Positions 30,461 through 37,781 of a stretch of DNA of 44,860 nucleotides are shown here, piece after piece (the first letter of the stretch is position 1; every line of letters begins with the position of its first letter). The DNA is taken from the NCBI RefSeq assembly GCF_013778455.1, contig NZ_JACEHE010000046.1, positions 1 through 44,860 of the forward strand, written 5' to 3'. The stretch comes from Streptomyces himalayensis subsp. himalayensis (GTDB taxonomy: Bacteria > Actinomycetota > Actinomycetes > Streptomycetales > Streptomycetaceae). Below the pieces are notes generated by a model. It was not told the DNA's origin. It ran no database searches and worked only from the letters and a program-made list of their open reading frames with translations. The translations under genes were made by a program, and so were the position numbers.

Positions 30461-32374
30461 ATGGCCGACATCGTCAGCCGAATACCGTTCCCCCTCTCAG
30501 GGCGAACGGCCACTGCCGCGTCCTCCTTCGCTCTGGATGGCGTGCAGTACCACTTCGCCCTGGGCGGCATGCCGTGGCTCTCCGCCATCAACGACGAGCG
30601 GAAGATGACCCGGGCCGGGGCCCCGATCAAGAAGGACCAGTCAGACCAGCAGCTGATCCCTGGGGAACAGTCGCTGGCCTCCTGGTGGCTGCGCTCGCAG
30701 AGCACCTTCATCGGCGGGCAGGGCCTGCTGTACCAGGACCCCTCCAATGACAACCAGTTCGCCATCCGCTACGCCGAAGGCGTGGGCGTGAACCCGTGGG
30801 TGAACGGCAGGCTCACGCTGCTGCGGGAGACCTCCCTGCGCATCGCCGACGGCACCGCCAACGTCCACCACGTCGTGGGCTGGAACGACGGCACCGACCG
30901 CTACTGGTCGGCCGTCAACAACGTGCTGAAGAGCGACACAGGCTCCGCCATCACCACGATTACGTGGGGCGGGGCCAACGTGATCAGGAGCCTGACGAGC
31001 GACGGCACGAACTACTTCGCCGCGGACAACGTCAACGTCTACAAGGGCGCCGGCAACGGCGCAGGCGCTGCGTTCGTGACCACGGGCACGACCGCTGTCG
31101 TATGCCGCTGGGTGAAGGGCCGCCTGATGCTGGCCCTGGACAACAAGGTCTATGAGTGCGACAACACCCCGGCGAAGAACCTGCGCTTCACGCACCTGAA
31201 TGCGAACTTCACCTTCACGGACTTCGCTGAAGGCACCAACGCCATCTACGCCTCCGGCTACGCCGGCTCCGAGGGCGCGATCTACAAGTTCGGCCTGGAC
31301 ACGACAGGCGCCGTACCGGTGCTCTCCTCGGGCGGCGTCCTCGCGGCACAGCTGCCGCGCGGTGAGATCGTGCACGCCATGACGACGTACCTGGGTACGT
31401 TCGTGGGCCTGGGCACCAACAGGGGCTTCAGGGTCGGGCAGATCGACGATAACGGCGACATCCAGTACGGGCCCCTGCTCATCGAGAACGCCTCGGGCGT
31501 CAAGGCCGTGGCGGCCTATGACCGGTTCTTCTTCGTCGCGGCAACGAACGCCATCGAGGCCAAGAGCGGGCTGTACCGGGTGGACCTGGGCCAGCCGCTG
31601 CAGTCCGGGGACGTCTCCCCCTCTGTGCGCTTCGCGTACGCCACGGACCTGCAGTCCAAGCAGGCCGGCGAGGTCACGGGCGTGACCAACTTCGGGAACA
31701 GCGACCGCATGGTCCTGGCCGTGGTCGGCCAGGGCTCCTACCTGGAGAGCGCCACGACGCTGGAAGCGTCCGGCTACCTCAAGACGGGCCGGGTCCGGTA
31801 CAACACCATCGAGCCGAAGATCTTCAAGTTCGTCACGGTCAAGACCCCGAGCCCCCTATGGGGCTCTGTGGGCGTCTCCGTCATCGACCCGGGCGGGGCG
31901 GACACCTCCATCCTCACGGTGTCCCAGGGCGGCACCGCGACCATAGAGAACGTCGTCATGGCCGCACCCTCCGCGGCGACCGAATGGGTTCAGCTGAAGC
32001 TGTCCCTGGCCCGCTCCACCACGGACACCACCAAGGGCGGAGAGGTCAACGCCTGGCAGCTGAAAGCCATGCCAGGGGCCGTACGGCAGCGAATCTTCAC
32101 GATCCCGCTGCTGTGCTTCGACAAGGAGCAGACCCGCTCTGGTCAGACCGTGGGCTTCGAAGGCCGCACGCTCGCCAGGCTCGAAGCGTTCGAGCAGGTC
32201 TTTGCCCGGGGCGATGCGGTCATGTTCCAAGACCTGAAGAACGACACGAGCTGGCTCGTCGTCATCGACGACTACCGCTTTGAGCAGGGCGCCCAGCCGG
32301 GCTCCAACAAGTCCAACTACGGCGGCGTGCTCTGGGTGGAGCTGCGCACCATCGCCGACGTGATCACCGCATAA
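30461..32374 (+). CDS. Tail nozzle-like structural protein (637 aa)
   Basis: Starts MADIVSRIPFPLSGRTA. Long, beta-rich, with recurrent segments of the WNDGTDRYWSAVNNVL and YASGYAGSEGAIYKFGLD kind that suggest beta-propeller blades, a layout also found in podovirus nozzle proteins (T7 gp12-like). The C-terminal 130 residues (FTIPLLCFDKEQTRSG...ALMFQDLKNDTSWLVVIDDY type) resemble a tail-tip beta domain. Last large structural gene. Nozzle role is inferred from order: adaptor, fibre, nozzle. Confidence 0.7.
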   Translation: MADIVSRIPFPLSGRTATAASSFALDGVQYHFALGGMPWLSAINDERKMTRAGAPIKKDQSDQQLIPGEQSLASWWLRSQSTFIGGQGLLYQDPSNDNQFAIRYAEGVGVNPWVNGRLTLLRETSLRIADGTANVHHVVGWNDGTDRYWSAVNNVLKSDTGSAITTITWGGANVIRSLTSDGTNYFAADNVNVYKGAGNGAGAAFVTTGTTAVVCRWVKGRLMLALDNKVYECDNTPAKNLRFTHLNANFTFTDFAEGTNAIYASGYAGSEGAIYKFGLDTTGAVPVLSSGGVLAAQLPRGEIVHAMTTYLGTFVGLGTNRGFRVGQIDDNGDIQYGPLLIENASGVKAVAAYDRFFFVAATNAIEAKSGLYRVDLGQPLQSGDVSPSVRFAYATDLQSKQAGEVTGVTNFGNSDRMVLAVVGQGSYLESATTLEASGYLKTGRVRYNTIEPKIFKFVTVKTPSPLWGSVGVSVIDPGGADTSILTVSQGGTATIENVVMAAPSAATEWVQLKLSLARSTTDTTKGGEVNAWQLKAMPGAVRQRIFTIPLLCFDKEQTRSGQTVGFEGRTLARLEAFEQVFARGDAVMFQDLKNDTSWLVVIDDYRFEQGAQPGSNKSNYGGVLWVELRTIADVITA

Positions 32375-32382
32375 GGACAGAC

Positions 32383-32697
32383 GTGGAATACGAACTCATC
32401 CAGCACGACAAGGACGACCTGTACGACCCGGCGCCCTTCATCTCCTACGCACGCCGGCAGGCGTCGGACAAGGCGGAGCGAGACCCGGACGTCGGGGACT
32501 CCGTCCACCTGTGGCACGAAGGCCAGAGCCGCTGCCATGCGGCGTTGGTGGTGGATGTGCAGGAGCCTTTGGGTCAGCCCGTGACTGTCGCCGTTCAGTG
32601 CTTCGCGGCCGACGGCTCGCAGGAGTTCATCCCCGTCGTGCACCACGCCGAGAAGAAGCGCGGCGGCACCTGGCACTGGCCCTGTGGCGGCCACTGA
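32383..32697 (+). CDS. Hypothetical protein (104 aa)
   Basis: GTG start with AAGGACAG upstream; starts MEYELIQHDKDDLYDPAPF. Beta-rich (VDVQEPLGQPVTVAVQCF) with a His-rich end (VVHHAEKKRGGTWHWPCGGH). The same kind of small protein precedes lysis genes in other actinophages in my recollection, but I cannot name a family. Confidence 0.65.
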   Translation: MEYELIQHDKDDLYDPAPFISYARRQASDKAERDPDVGDSVHLWHEGQSRCHAALVVDVQEPLGQPVTVAVQCFAADGSQEFIPVVHHAEKKRGGTWHWPCGGH

Positions 32698-32930
32698 TGT
32701 GGCCTCCGACCCGCGTCATCATCTCCCCTGCCAATGAGGGCGAGAGGGACGCCGTGAGGACCGCTCAGCGGGCGCTGAGCGTGGATGAGACCGGCGTCAT
32801 GGACGACGCCACGAAGAGCGCTCTGAGAGGCGTACAGAAGCTCTTCAACCTCCCCGTGACGGGAGTGCTCGACAAACCAACGGCCCAGGCACTGGACCGC
32901 CTGCGGCCCCCGTCCCTAAGGGAGGACTGA
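32697..32930 (+). CDS. Peptidoglycan-binding domain protein (77 aa)
   Basis: Essentially a single PG_binding_1 domain: AVRTAQRALSVDETGVMDDATKSALRGVQKLFNLPVTGVLDKPTAQAL shows the three-helix repeat with the typical TGxxDxxTxxAL signature. No catalytic part. Such stand-alone modules may anchor the amidase or a virion part to the wall. Overlaps the upstream stop (TGATG). It is next to the holin-like gene, which suggests a split lysis cassette. Confidence 0.8.
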   Translation: MWPPTRVIISPANEGERDAVRTAQRALSVDETGVMDDATKSALRGVQKLFNLPVTGVLDKPTAQALDRLRPPSLRED

Positions 32931-33194
32931 ATGAACAACAAGATCTTGCAGCTGGGCATCTTCGTCACGTCGGTGGCGGGGTACGTGGTGCTGTCGATAT
33001 TCAGCAAGGCAACCGCGGAGTTCGTCACGCTGATCGGCCCCGTCCTCGGGGCCGCCTTCCTGATGACGCACCTGGGTAAGCAGGACCAGGTGCTGGGCCA
33101 GATCCAGGAGCAGACCAACGGTGTACTGGACAAGCGGATAGAAGATGGTGTGCTGAAGGCGTTGGCGAAGCGTGAAGACACAGACACTCTGTGA
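32931..33194 (+). CDS. Holin-like membrane protein (87 aa)
   Basis: Starts MNNKILQLGIFVTSVAGYVV; two membrane segments (about residues 7-26 and 31-50) and a charged helical C-terminus (QDQVLGQIQEQTNGVLDKRIEDGVLKAL). Typical of small class II holins, and the last gene before the terminator. It would open the membrane for the amidase. The alternative is a tail-associated membrane protein. Confidence 0.7.
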   Translation: MNNKILQLGIFVTSVAGYVVLSIFSKATAEFVTLIGPVLGAAFLMTHLGKQDQVLGQIQEQTNGVLDKRIEDGVLKALAKREDTDTL

Positions 33195-33274
33195 CACGAC
33201 TGTCACAGGGGACGGGTAGTCTCTGGAGTGGTAGCAGTGCTCCGCGCAACCCTCTTCGCGCGGGCACAAAAAAA

Positions 33275-33305
33275 GGGCCCCCTCCCGAAGGAGGGGGCTT
33301 CCTTT
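33275..33305. terminator. Bidirectional terminator between convergent operons
   Basis: GCCCCCTCC-CGAA-GGAGGGGGC, 9-bp stem with 4-base loop, flanked by seven A's on the left (33268-33274) and TTCCTTTTT on the right, so it has a T-run in both reading directions. About 80 bases after the holin-like gene. Confidence 0.9.
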
Positions 33306-33369
33306 TTCCTGGTGGACCACGTTTCCGAGGCCTTACGGCCTGGCGCTGCGCACCAGGAGCATTGGGGGT

Positions 33370-33414
33370 GCGCCCCGGGGAGAGGTCCGGGTGATGAGTC
33401 CGGGTCCGGGGCGC
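33370..33414 (-). terminator. Terminator of the replication operon (minus strand)
   Basis: GCGCCCCGG / CCGGGGCGC arms of 9 bp with a 27-base spacer, 12 bases past the stop of gene 33427. Includes GGTCCGGGTGATGAGTCCGG-type internal repeats. Confidence 0.55.
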
Positions 33415-33426
33415 TTGCCTATCGTC

Positions 33427-33618
33427 TCACGCCGGCGTGACGTCTTCGGCGATCACGGTGATATTGCGCCGGTAGCGGCGTATGACGGTCTCCGTGCAGC
33501 GGCAGACCTCGACTTCTTCGTCCGCTTTGGCCGCGTGCCTCTCGGCCGCATCGTTGGCCGTCTCCTCGTTCGGGAACTGCCCCACGCCGGGGACGTAGAA
33601 GAACTCCTTGTCAGCCAT
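33427..33618 (-). CDS. Hypothetical protein (63 aa)
   Basis: Starts MADKEFFYVPGVGQFPNEET; the C-terminus carries EVCRCTETVIRRYRR. Start overlaps the upstream gene by eight bases. Last gene of the replication operon. Small alpha/beta protein without known family. Confidence 0.65.
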   Translation of the reverse strand: MADKEFFYVPGVGQFPNEETANDAAERHAAKADEEVEVCRCTETVIRRYRRNITVIAEDVTPA

Positions 33619-33811
33619 TGGCCGCCTTCCTGTCTGGCGTCTGCCAGCGCTTGCGCTGATTGTCGGCATCCCGCCGGACAGCTCGTCTGACAGCGTCAGA
33701 CACGTTGGCTCCGCCCGCCATGAGCACGGCCAAATCGCGGGCCATGCCAACATCGACGCGCACCACGATGCGCTTACCGGGCTTAGGGCTCTCGGGAGCG
33801 TCATCCGCCAT
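33611..33811 (-). CDS. Ribbon-helix-helix-like small protein (66 aa)
   Basis: KRIVVRVDVGMARDLAVLMAGGANVSDAVRRAVRR has the strand-helix-turn-helix order of ribbon-helix-helix DNA-binding proteins (VRVD strand, then two helices with the VSDAVRRAV pattern). Basic C-terminus. Possible small repressor. The assignment is from pattern only. Confidence 0.65.
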   Translation of the reverse strand: MADDAPESPKPGKRIVVRVDVGMARDLAVLMAGGANVSDAVRRAVRRDADNQRKRWQTPDRKAANG

Positions 33812-34049
33812 TGTCAGACACCTCCGGGTCGATCAGGTCAGCGGCGGCATTGCAGTCGCTCATGTGGTCGTCGGTCAGGTCCCGCAACTCCTCCGAGTTG
33901 CGGATCTTCTCCGCCAGCTCGTGGGCATGCTCCGTCAAGAGCTGGTCCAGGAAGTAGCTGACTTGGTCCGGTGGCCACTTGGCGCCCTCGTAGAGGGCGT
34001 TCCCGATCCGAGTCCGCCAGGACGGCGGGGGAACGTCTCCGAGCTTCAT
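33801..34049 (-). CDS. Hypothetical helical protein (82 aa)
   Basis: Starts MKLGDVPPPSWRTRIGNALYEGAKWPPDQ; helical and acidic, with HAHELAEKIRNSEELRDLTDDH. ATG overlaps the upstream stop (ATGA). The WRTRIGNALYEGA pattern is familiar from actinobacterial phage proteins of unknown role. Confidence 0.6.
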   Translation of the reverse strand: MKLGDVPPPSWRTRIGNALYEGAKWPPDQVSYFLDQLLTEHAHELAEKIRNSEELRDLTDDHMSDCNAAADLIDPEVSDNGG

Positions 34050-34429
34050 TCCCCCTCCCCCGGCGGGATCAGTTCCCACTCGCCCTGACGGTCCGCGGGG
34101 ATCTCCGGCGCCGGAGGCACGACCCCTGCGGTGGTCGCCCAGCCGTTGGTCACGTTGGTTGCGCCAGACGCCTTGAGGGCCATGCCCTCCTCTTCCGTGA
34201 CCTGGACCATGCGCGGGTGCGCCTCCTGGGCCATGCCCAGAGCTATGCCAGGGATGCGCTGTGGGAGGGGCGGGGGACCCGCCTGGGCGTCGTAGAAGCC
34301 CACGATGCGCCGCAGCATGTCCACCAGCTCATCGCCCTCTAGAGAGGCGCTGACGAGCCAGGAGACGGTCATGGCGCCATCGTCGTAGACGAACCTGGCG
34401 GCCTTGGTGGTCGGCTTCAGCTTCAGCAT
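34046..34429 (-). CDS. Hypothetical protein (127 aa)
   Basis: Starts MLKLKPTTKAARFVYDDGAMTVSWLV; an N-terminal alpha/beta part up to RRIVGFYD, then a Pro-rich linker and a C-terminal region of low complexity ending PPGEGE. Start overlaps the upstream stop (TGATG). Not recognised. Confidence 0.6.
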   Translation of the reverse strand: MLKLKPTTKAARFVYDDGAMTVSWLVSASLEGDELVDMLRRIVGFYDAQAGPPPLPQRIPGIALGMAQEAHPRMVQVTEEEGMALKASGATNVTNGWATTAGVVPPAPEIPADRQGEWELIPPGEGE

Positions 34430-34659
34430 CAGGCGCTCTCCTCGTAGAACTCCGGGGTGCCGTCTTCCTTGCGGGACGCCCTCCATTCGTCTCCGATTTC
34501 GAGAGACCACGTCTGCCCCCATCCGCTGCAGTGCCCACAGACGTCGGTCGGGGTCTCCTCGTAGGCAAGCTCAACGATTGCTTCGGGGTCCGTCTCGTCC
34601 GTCTCCACCACGACCGTGGCATAGGCGTAGCCGTTCAGTGGCACGCGGTACTTAGCCAT
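34429..34659 (-). CDS. Small CxxC protein (76 aa)
   Basis: Starts MAKYRVPLNGYAYATVVVETDETDPEAIVELA, a ferredoxin-like beta-alpha start, then VCGHCSGWGQTW with one CxxC. Similar small proteins with a beta-alpha unit plus CxxC occur in many actinophages. Eight-base overlap upstream. Confidence 0.65.
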   Translation of the reverse strand: MAKYRVPLNGYAYATVVVETDETDPEAIVELAYEETPTDVCGHCSGWGQTWSLEIGDEWRASRKEDGTPEFYEESA

Positions 34660-35230
34660 TTCTGGCCTCCTGTCGGAAGGGGGTGGTGGCGGTGATCCCG
34701 AGAACCGGGAAGCCGTGGTGGCGTATGACAAGGGCGCCATCCACGGCCCAGACCGTGGCGTCCCCGGGGACCAGCACCTGGTACGGGTGGCCTCCGGCCG
34801 AGTAGTCCACGGCCAGCGGCGGACGCCGCTCGGGCTGGGGCGGCTTGGGGCAGTAGTGGTCACCCTCGTGGCAGAGGTACTTCGTACCGTCGACCACGTG
34901 ATACTGCGCCGTGTCCTCCCCGTCCTCGGGCAGCTCCTCTTCCTCCTCGGGTGTCAGGGGCGGCTCTGCGGGAGGCAGGGCGAAGCTCTTGCACCGACAG
35001 TTCGTGCAGCCGCCCTCCATGAAGGTGCGGTGCTCGCCCTGAACGTGCCCGCAGCCGCACGGGATGTAATACGACTTGGGCATCAGGCAGCGGTCGCACG
35101 GGTCGTTGTCGGGGTGCTGGCACTCAGGCCCTGGGTTCGGCTTCTCGCAGTAGCAGCACGGGTCGTGCTCGGGGCAGTGCTCGCCATCCCTGCCGGGGTG
35201 GCAGTCACTCGATGAGTCTTCGGAGGCCAC
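34652..35230 (-). CDS. Cys-rich multi-zinc-finger protein (192 aa)
   Basis: GTG at 35230 behind GGAGGGGG. At least 14 Cys in the first 80 residues, arranged as CPEHDPCCYC, CQHPDNDPCDRC, CGCGHVQGEH and CTNCRC, i.e. several small zinc clusters; then an acidic linker (EEEEELPEDGED) and a beta-rich C-terminus (VLVPGDATVWAVDGALVIRH). Overlaps the TOPRIM gene. Could be a nucleic-acid-binding partner of the primase; function unknown. Confidence 0.7.
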   Translation of the reverse strand: MASEDSSSDCHPGRDGEHCPEHDPCCYCEKPNPGPECQHPDNDPCDRCLMPKSYYIPCGCGHVQGEHRTFMEGGCTNCRCKSFALPPAEPPLTPEEEEELPEDGEDTAQYHVVDGTKYLCHEGDHYCPKPPQPERRPPLAVDYSAGGHPYQVLVPGDATVWAVDGALVIRHHGFPVLGITATTPFRQEARNG

Positions 35231-35891
35231 CGGCCCCCTCCTTCACGTAGATCGAATTGCAGTCCTCGCCCGCAGGCATGCGGATGGGACGGGCCCGGGT
35301 CTCCCGGGCCAGGAAGTTGGAGAACTTGCCTCCGGCCTTGTCGCCGTCGCCGAAGGCGTAGATGACCTCGAAGTCCTCAAGGCAGCGCGAGAAGTGCTTC
35401 TGCCAGGTGTCGACGCCGGGCACGCCCACGGCCGGCAGACCGGCCAGGACGGACAGCGTGTCCCGGTCTATCTCGCCCTCGGTCACGCAGATGAAGGGCG
35501 AGTCCTTCTTGAGGTCCAGGACGCCGTACAGGTTGCCTCCGGCGCCCTCGCTGGACAGGTACTTCGGGTGCCCCTCGTGCTGCTCGGCCAGGCCGACGGT
35601 ATGTAGGTACTGGCCCTGCTCGTTCTTCACGCATCGTTCGTCGATGCACCTGAAGCGGAGGTTCACCACGCCGGCCGGGGTCTGGTACGTCAGGACCATC
35701 CGGCCGCGGTATTGCTCATGACCGGCCAGCGGTCTCCGAACGACGCCCTGGCGGCACATAGCGGCGGCCTCCGGACTGAACCCCCGACTCGCCAGATACG
35801 CCAGGGCGTTGGTATCGGCCGCCAGATCGGCTTGGTACGTCGAAGCCGCCAGCTCGAAGAATCTCCTCTGCTCTGCGCTGAGCGTCTGCAC
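35205..35891 (-). CDS. Primase, TOPRIM catalytic part (228 aa)
   Basis: TOPRIM domain: ICVTEGEIDRDTLSVLAG (TEGE at 137-140) and IYAFGDGDKAGGKF (FGDGDKAG at 180-187), the acidic residues that bind metal for RNA-primer synthesis. Residues 25-110 match the primase core N-terminal part (ALAYLASRGFSPEAA...MVLTYQTPAGVVNLRFRCID). There is no zinc finger here; it is encoded by the preceding gene. GTG at 35891 has GGAGGG eight bases upstream, which supports separate translation. Works with the DnaB-like helicase of this operon. Confidence 0.85.
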   Translation of the reverse strand: MQTLSAEQRRFFELAASTYQADLAADTNALAYLASRGFSPEAAAMCRQGVVRRPLAGHEQYRGRMVLTYQTPAGVVNLRFRCIDERCVKNEQGQYLHTVGLAEQHEGHPKYLSSEGAGGNLYGVLDLKKDSPFICVTEGEIDRDTLSVLAGLPAVGVPGVDTWQKHFSRCLEDFEVIYAFGDGDKAGGKFSNFLARETRARPIRMPAGEDCNSIYVKEGAGGLRRLIE

Positions 35892-36153
35892 GGTCGCAGC
35901 CCTCCATTGCTTGTATCAGCTTCAGTGCGCCTCCTCCGAAGCCGCATGCGAAGCAGTGGGCTACGCCCTTCTCGGTGTTGACGGACATGGACGCACGGCG
36001 CTCGCCGTGCACGGGGCAGCAGACCAGCTCATTGCCCCAGCGCCCCTCGTTCAGGTCGACGCCGTAATGGGCGAGGACGGGCGAGATGGGGATCAGCTGT
36101 AGCCCTGGGCCTTCAGCAGGTCGACCGCGAGTCGGAGATCCATACGCACCCAT
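35716..36153 (-). CDS. Primase zinc-finger (CHC2) part (145 aa)
   Basis: LVCCPVHGERRASMSV...GVAHCFACGFGGGALKLI is a CHC2 primase zinc finger: Cys46, His49, Cys67, Cys70. It recognises template for priming. ATG at 36153 behind GGAGGACTGGCA. After residue about 100 the sequence becomes Arg/Gly-rich and unconserved while the TOPRIM gene already begins in the +1 frame; the two overlap by 176 bases. So primase is split into two polypeptides, or joined by a +1 shift. Confidence 0.8.
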   Translation of the reverse strand: MGAYGSPTRGRPAEGPGLQLIPISPVLAHYGVDLNEGRWGNELVCCPVHGERRASMSVNTEKGVAHCFACGFGGGALKLIQAMEGCDRADAQRRAEEILRAGGFDVPSRSGGRYQRPGVSGESGVQSGGRRYVPPGRRSETAGRS

Positions 36154-36500
36154 TGCCAGTCCTCCAGGTCCCCGCCGAAGCGCATCCCGTCGCTACCCAG
36201 GAGGTTCCAGGGGACGTGCACTTCCCAGCGCTCTACCGGCTTGTAGTCCACGCGGACGACCAGAAGGTACATGCCGACTCCGGCGTGCCCGGCCTCCTTG
36301 ACGGTCTGTGCCTTCCAGGCAGAGACCTTGTTGGAGCGGTCGCCCTTGACCTCGATGCAGACGCCCTCGATGCCGGTGACGTCGCCCTGGTCCTCCTTGC
36401 CCTTCAGGGCGCGGCGTTCGGCCTTGTAGAAGCCCTCGGAGAGCAGGTAGCGGACGACCTTGGTCTCTGTGTCGGTGCCTCTGGCCTTGCTCTTGCTCAC
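36093..36500 (-). CDS. Holliday-junction resolvase-like nuclease (135 aa)
   Basis: Small PD-(D/E)XK nuclease pattern: Glu12 in TETKVVRYLLSEGFYKAERR, Asp40 (QGDVTG), Glu50-Val-Lys52 (CIEVKGDRS) and a later Gln/Lys helix. This order (E, then GDV, then EVK) is that of archaeal/phage Hjc-like junction resolvases. It would clear branched DNA before packaging. GTG at 36500 overlaps the upstream stop (GTGA). Alternative: restriction-type PDDEXK nuclease. Confidence 0.75.
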   Translation of the reverse strand: MSKSKARGTDTETKVVRYLLSEGFYKAERRALKGKEDQGDVTGIEGVCIEVKGDRSNKVSAWKAQTVKEAGHAGVGMYLLVVRVDYKPVERWEVHVPWNLLGSDGMRFGGDLEDWQWVRMDLRLAVDLLKAQGYS

Positions 36501-36796
36501 AGGACCCCCATCTGGGCTGCCACGTCGCGCTGCAGAATGGCGCGCAAGATGGCCCTGTTGCGCTCCGTGGAGCCCGTAAACTGCCGCTCGCAGACGGCGA
36601 TCCAGACGCCGAACCCGAACGCCACGAAGTTATCCACGTGGTACACGTGTCGAACGAACGGCTCAATCACCGCGTCCGTCATGGCGGTGGTGAACTCGAT
36701 CTTCGGCAGCTCGGCCACCTCGAAAGTGCGGCGGTCGACGGTTAGCCACTGGCCATCCTTGGGGCCGCCCACGCACAGGGCGGTGTAGGTGCTCAT
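36497..36796 (-). CDS. Hypothetical protein (99 aa)
   Basis: Starts MSTYTALCVGGPKDGQWLTVDRRTFEVAEL; GGPKDGQW is a pattern of small phage proteins of the DUF type without known function. Predicted alpha/beta with a helical end (TERNRAILRAILQRDVAAQ). ATGA overlap upstream. Confidence 0.65.
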   Translation of the reverse strand: MSTYTALCVGGPKDGQWLTVDRRTFEVAELPKIEFTTAMTDAVIEPFVRHVYHVDNFVAFGFGVWIAVCERQFTGSTERNRAILRAILQRDVAAQMGVL

Positions 36797-36993
36797 GCGC
36801 ACCACGTCAGGTGGAACAGGGCCCGTTTCAGGGCCGTGGGCTGCGTCATCTCGGGATACCCGACGACCGGGGTCGATACCGGTCTGTCGGAACAGCGGTG
36901 CTCCCAGGTCCAGTAACGACCCTGCTTGTAGACCCGGGCCCTGGCGAACCTGCGGGGCAGGTCGTGGGGCAAGCCCGTATGGTTGTCGCTCAT
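36793..36993 (-). CDS. Small basic protein (66 aa)
   Basis: Starts MSDNHTGLPHDLPRRFARARVYKQGRYW; Arg- and Trp-rich with two Cys. ATG overlaps the upstream stop (ATGA). Unknown. Confidence 0.55.
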   Translation of the reverse strand: MSDNHTGLPHDLPRRFARARVYKQGRYWTWEHRCSDRPVSTPVVGYPEMTQPTALKRALFHLTWCA

Positions 36994-37274
36994 GAGCCCC
37001 CCTCGCCCACGTAGCGGGCGTACACACAGGTCTCGCCGTCGACCTTGCGGGAGACGGCCTCGAAGGCTCCTGCGGGCCGATATGCGGCCAGCCTGGCCGC
37101 ATATCGAATGGAATAGGCCATACTGCGAGCCGTCTCGGAGCTCGCGAAGGTGAGGACCTTCGCCCACTCGCCAGGCCGCTCCTTGAGCTGAGCGGCGATC
37201 TCGGCATGCCTGCCCCTGCCGCCCCCGGGGTAGCTGTGAACCCGCGGTGGCTCTTCCCACCTGATCTCATCCAT
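36990..37274 (-). CDS. Hypothetical protein (94 aa)
   Basis: Helical centre (AEIAAQLKERPGEWAKVLTFASSETARSMAYSIRY) followed by a beta hairpin (GAFEAVSRKVDGETCVYARYV). This REG-AQLKERPGEWA pattern is recurrent in small phage proteins of actinobacteria. Overlaps the SLOG gene by eight bases. Confidence 0.65.
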   Translation of the reverse strand: MDEIRWEEPPRVHSYPGGGRGRHAEIAAQLKERPGEWAKVLTFASSETARSMAYSIRYAARLAAYRPAGAFEAVSRKVDGETCVYARYVGEGGS

Positions 37275-37635
37275 GGCCGTACTCCCTGACCTCTATGCCG
37301 GCCTCACGGGCCAGGCGCATCGTCATCTGCGTGCCCGAGCCTTCGGGCAAGGGAAAGGCCAGGACCAAATCGGCCCCGGCCTCGATCATCCGTTCATTGC
37401 GTTCAGGCCCCGCGGCTCTGCCGCGGGTGGACCAGGCCGCGGGGAACTTCTCCTCGGTGCAACCGAGTCCGCGACCGGCGATCCGGTGCCACAGTTCGGC
37501 GTAGAAGTCCGCTCCGGTGGAGCAGGCGCCGTGCACGAGCTGGAAGGGCCCGTGCTCCTGGTAGACGCCCCAGAGGGCGTCATAGACGGCGGCCTCGTCC
37601 TTCAAGGCCCTGGAACCGGTCACGATGACGCGCAC
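37267..37635 (-). CDS. SLOG-family protein, DUF2493-like (122 aa)
   Basis: Starts MRVIVTGSRALKDEAAVYDALW and contains LVHGACSTGADFYAELW: the Rossmann-like nucleotide-binding pattern of the SLOG superfamily (YAcAr/DUF2493, related to DprA/Smf folds), with GSR and HGxxxGAD loops. Phage members are common; a role in binding or hydrolysing nucleotides or nucleotide signals has been suggested for the superfamily. GTG at 37635 with GAGGTGG upstream. Lies between helicase and resolvase genes. Confidence 0.8.
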   Translation of the reverse strand: MRVIVTGSRALKDEAAVYDALWGVYQEHGPFQLVHGACSTGADFYAELWHRIAGRGLGCTEEKFPAAWSTRGRAAGPERNERMIEAGADLVLAFPLPEGSGTQMTMRLAREAGIEVREYGHG

Positions 37636-37781
37636 GACAACACCACCTCTGCTTCATCCAGGGCCCTGCACAGGCGGCAGTGCCGCTGCCATACCTCGAT
37701 CACCACGGGCTCTCCGTCCGGGCATTCGACGATGCGGACGGGCCACCACATGGACCACCAGTGCCGGGTAAGCCAGTTCAT
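37620..37781 (-). CDS. Small Trp-rich CxxC protein (53 aa)
   Basis: Starts MNWLTRHWWSMWWPVRIVEC; very rich in Trp, with CRLC near the C-terminus. ATG overlaps the helicase stop (TGATG). The N-terminal WW segments could contact membrane or DNA. Unknown. Confidence 0.6.
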   Translation of the reverse strand: MNWLTRHWWSMWWPVRIVECPDGEPVVIEVWQRHCRLCRALDEAEVVLSCASS

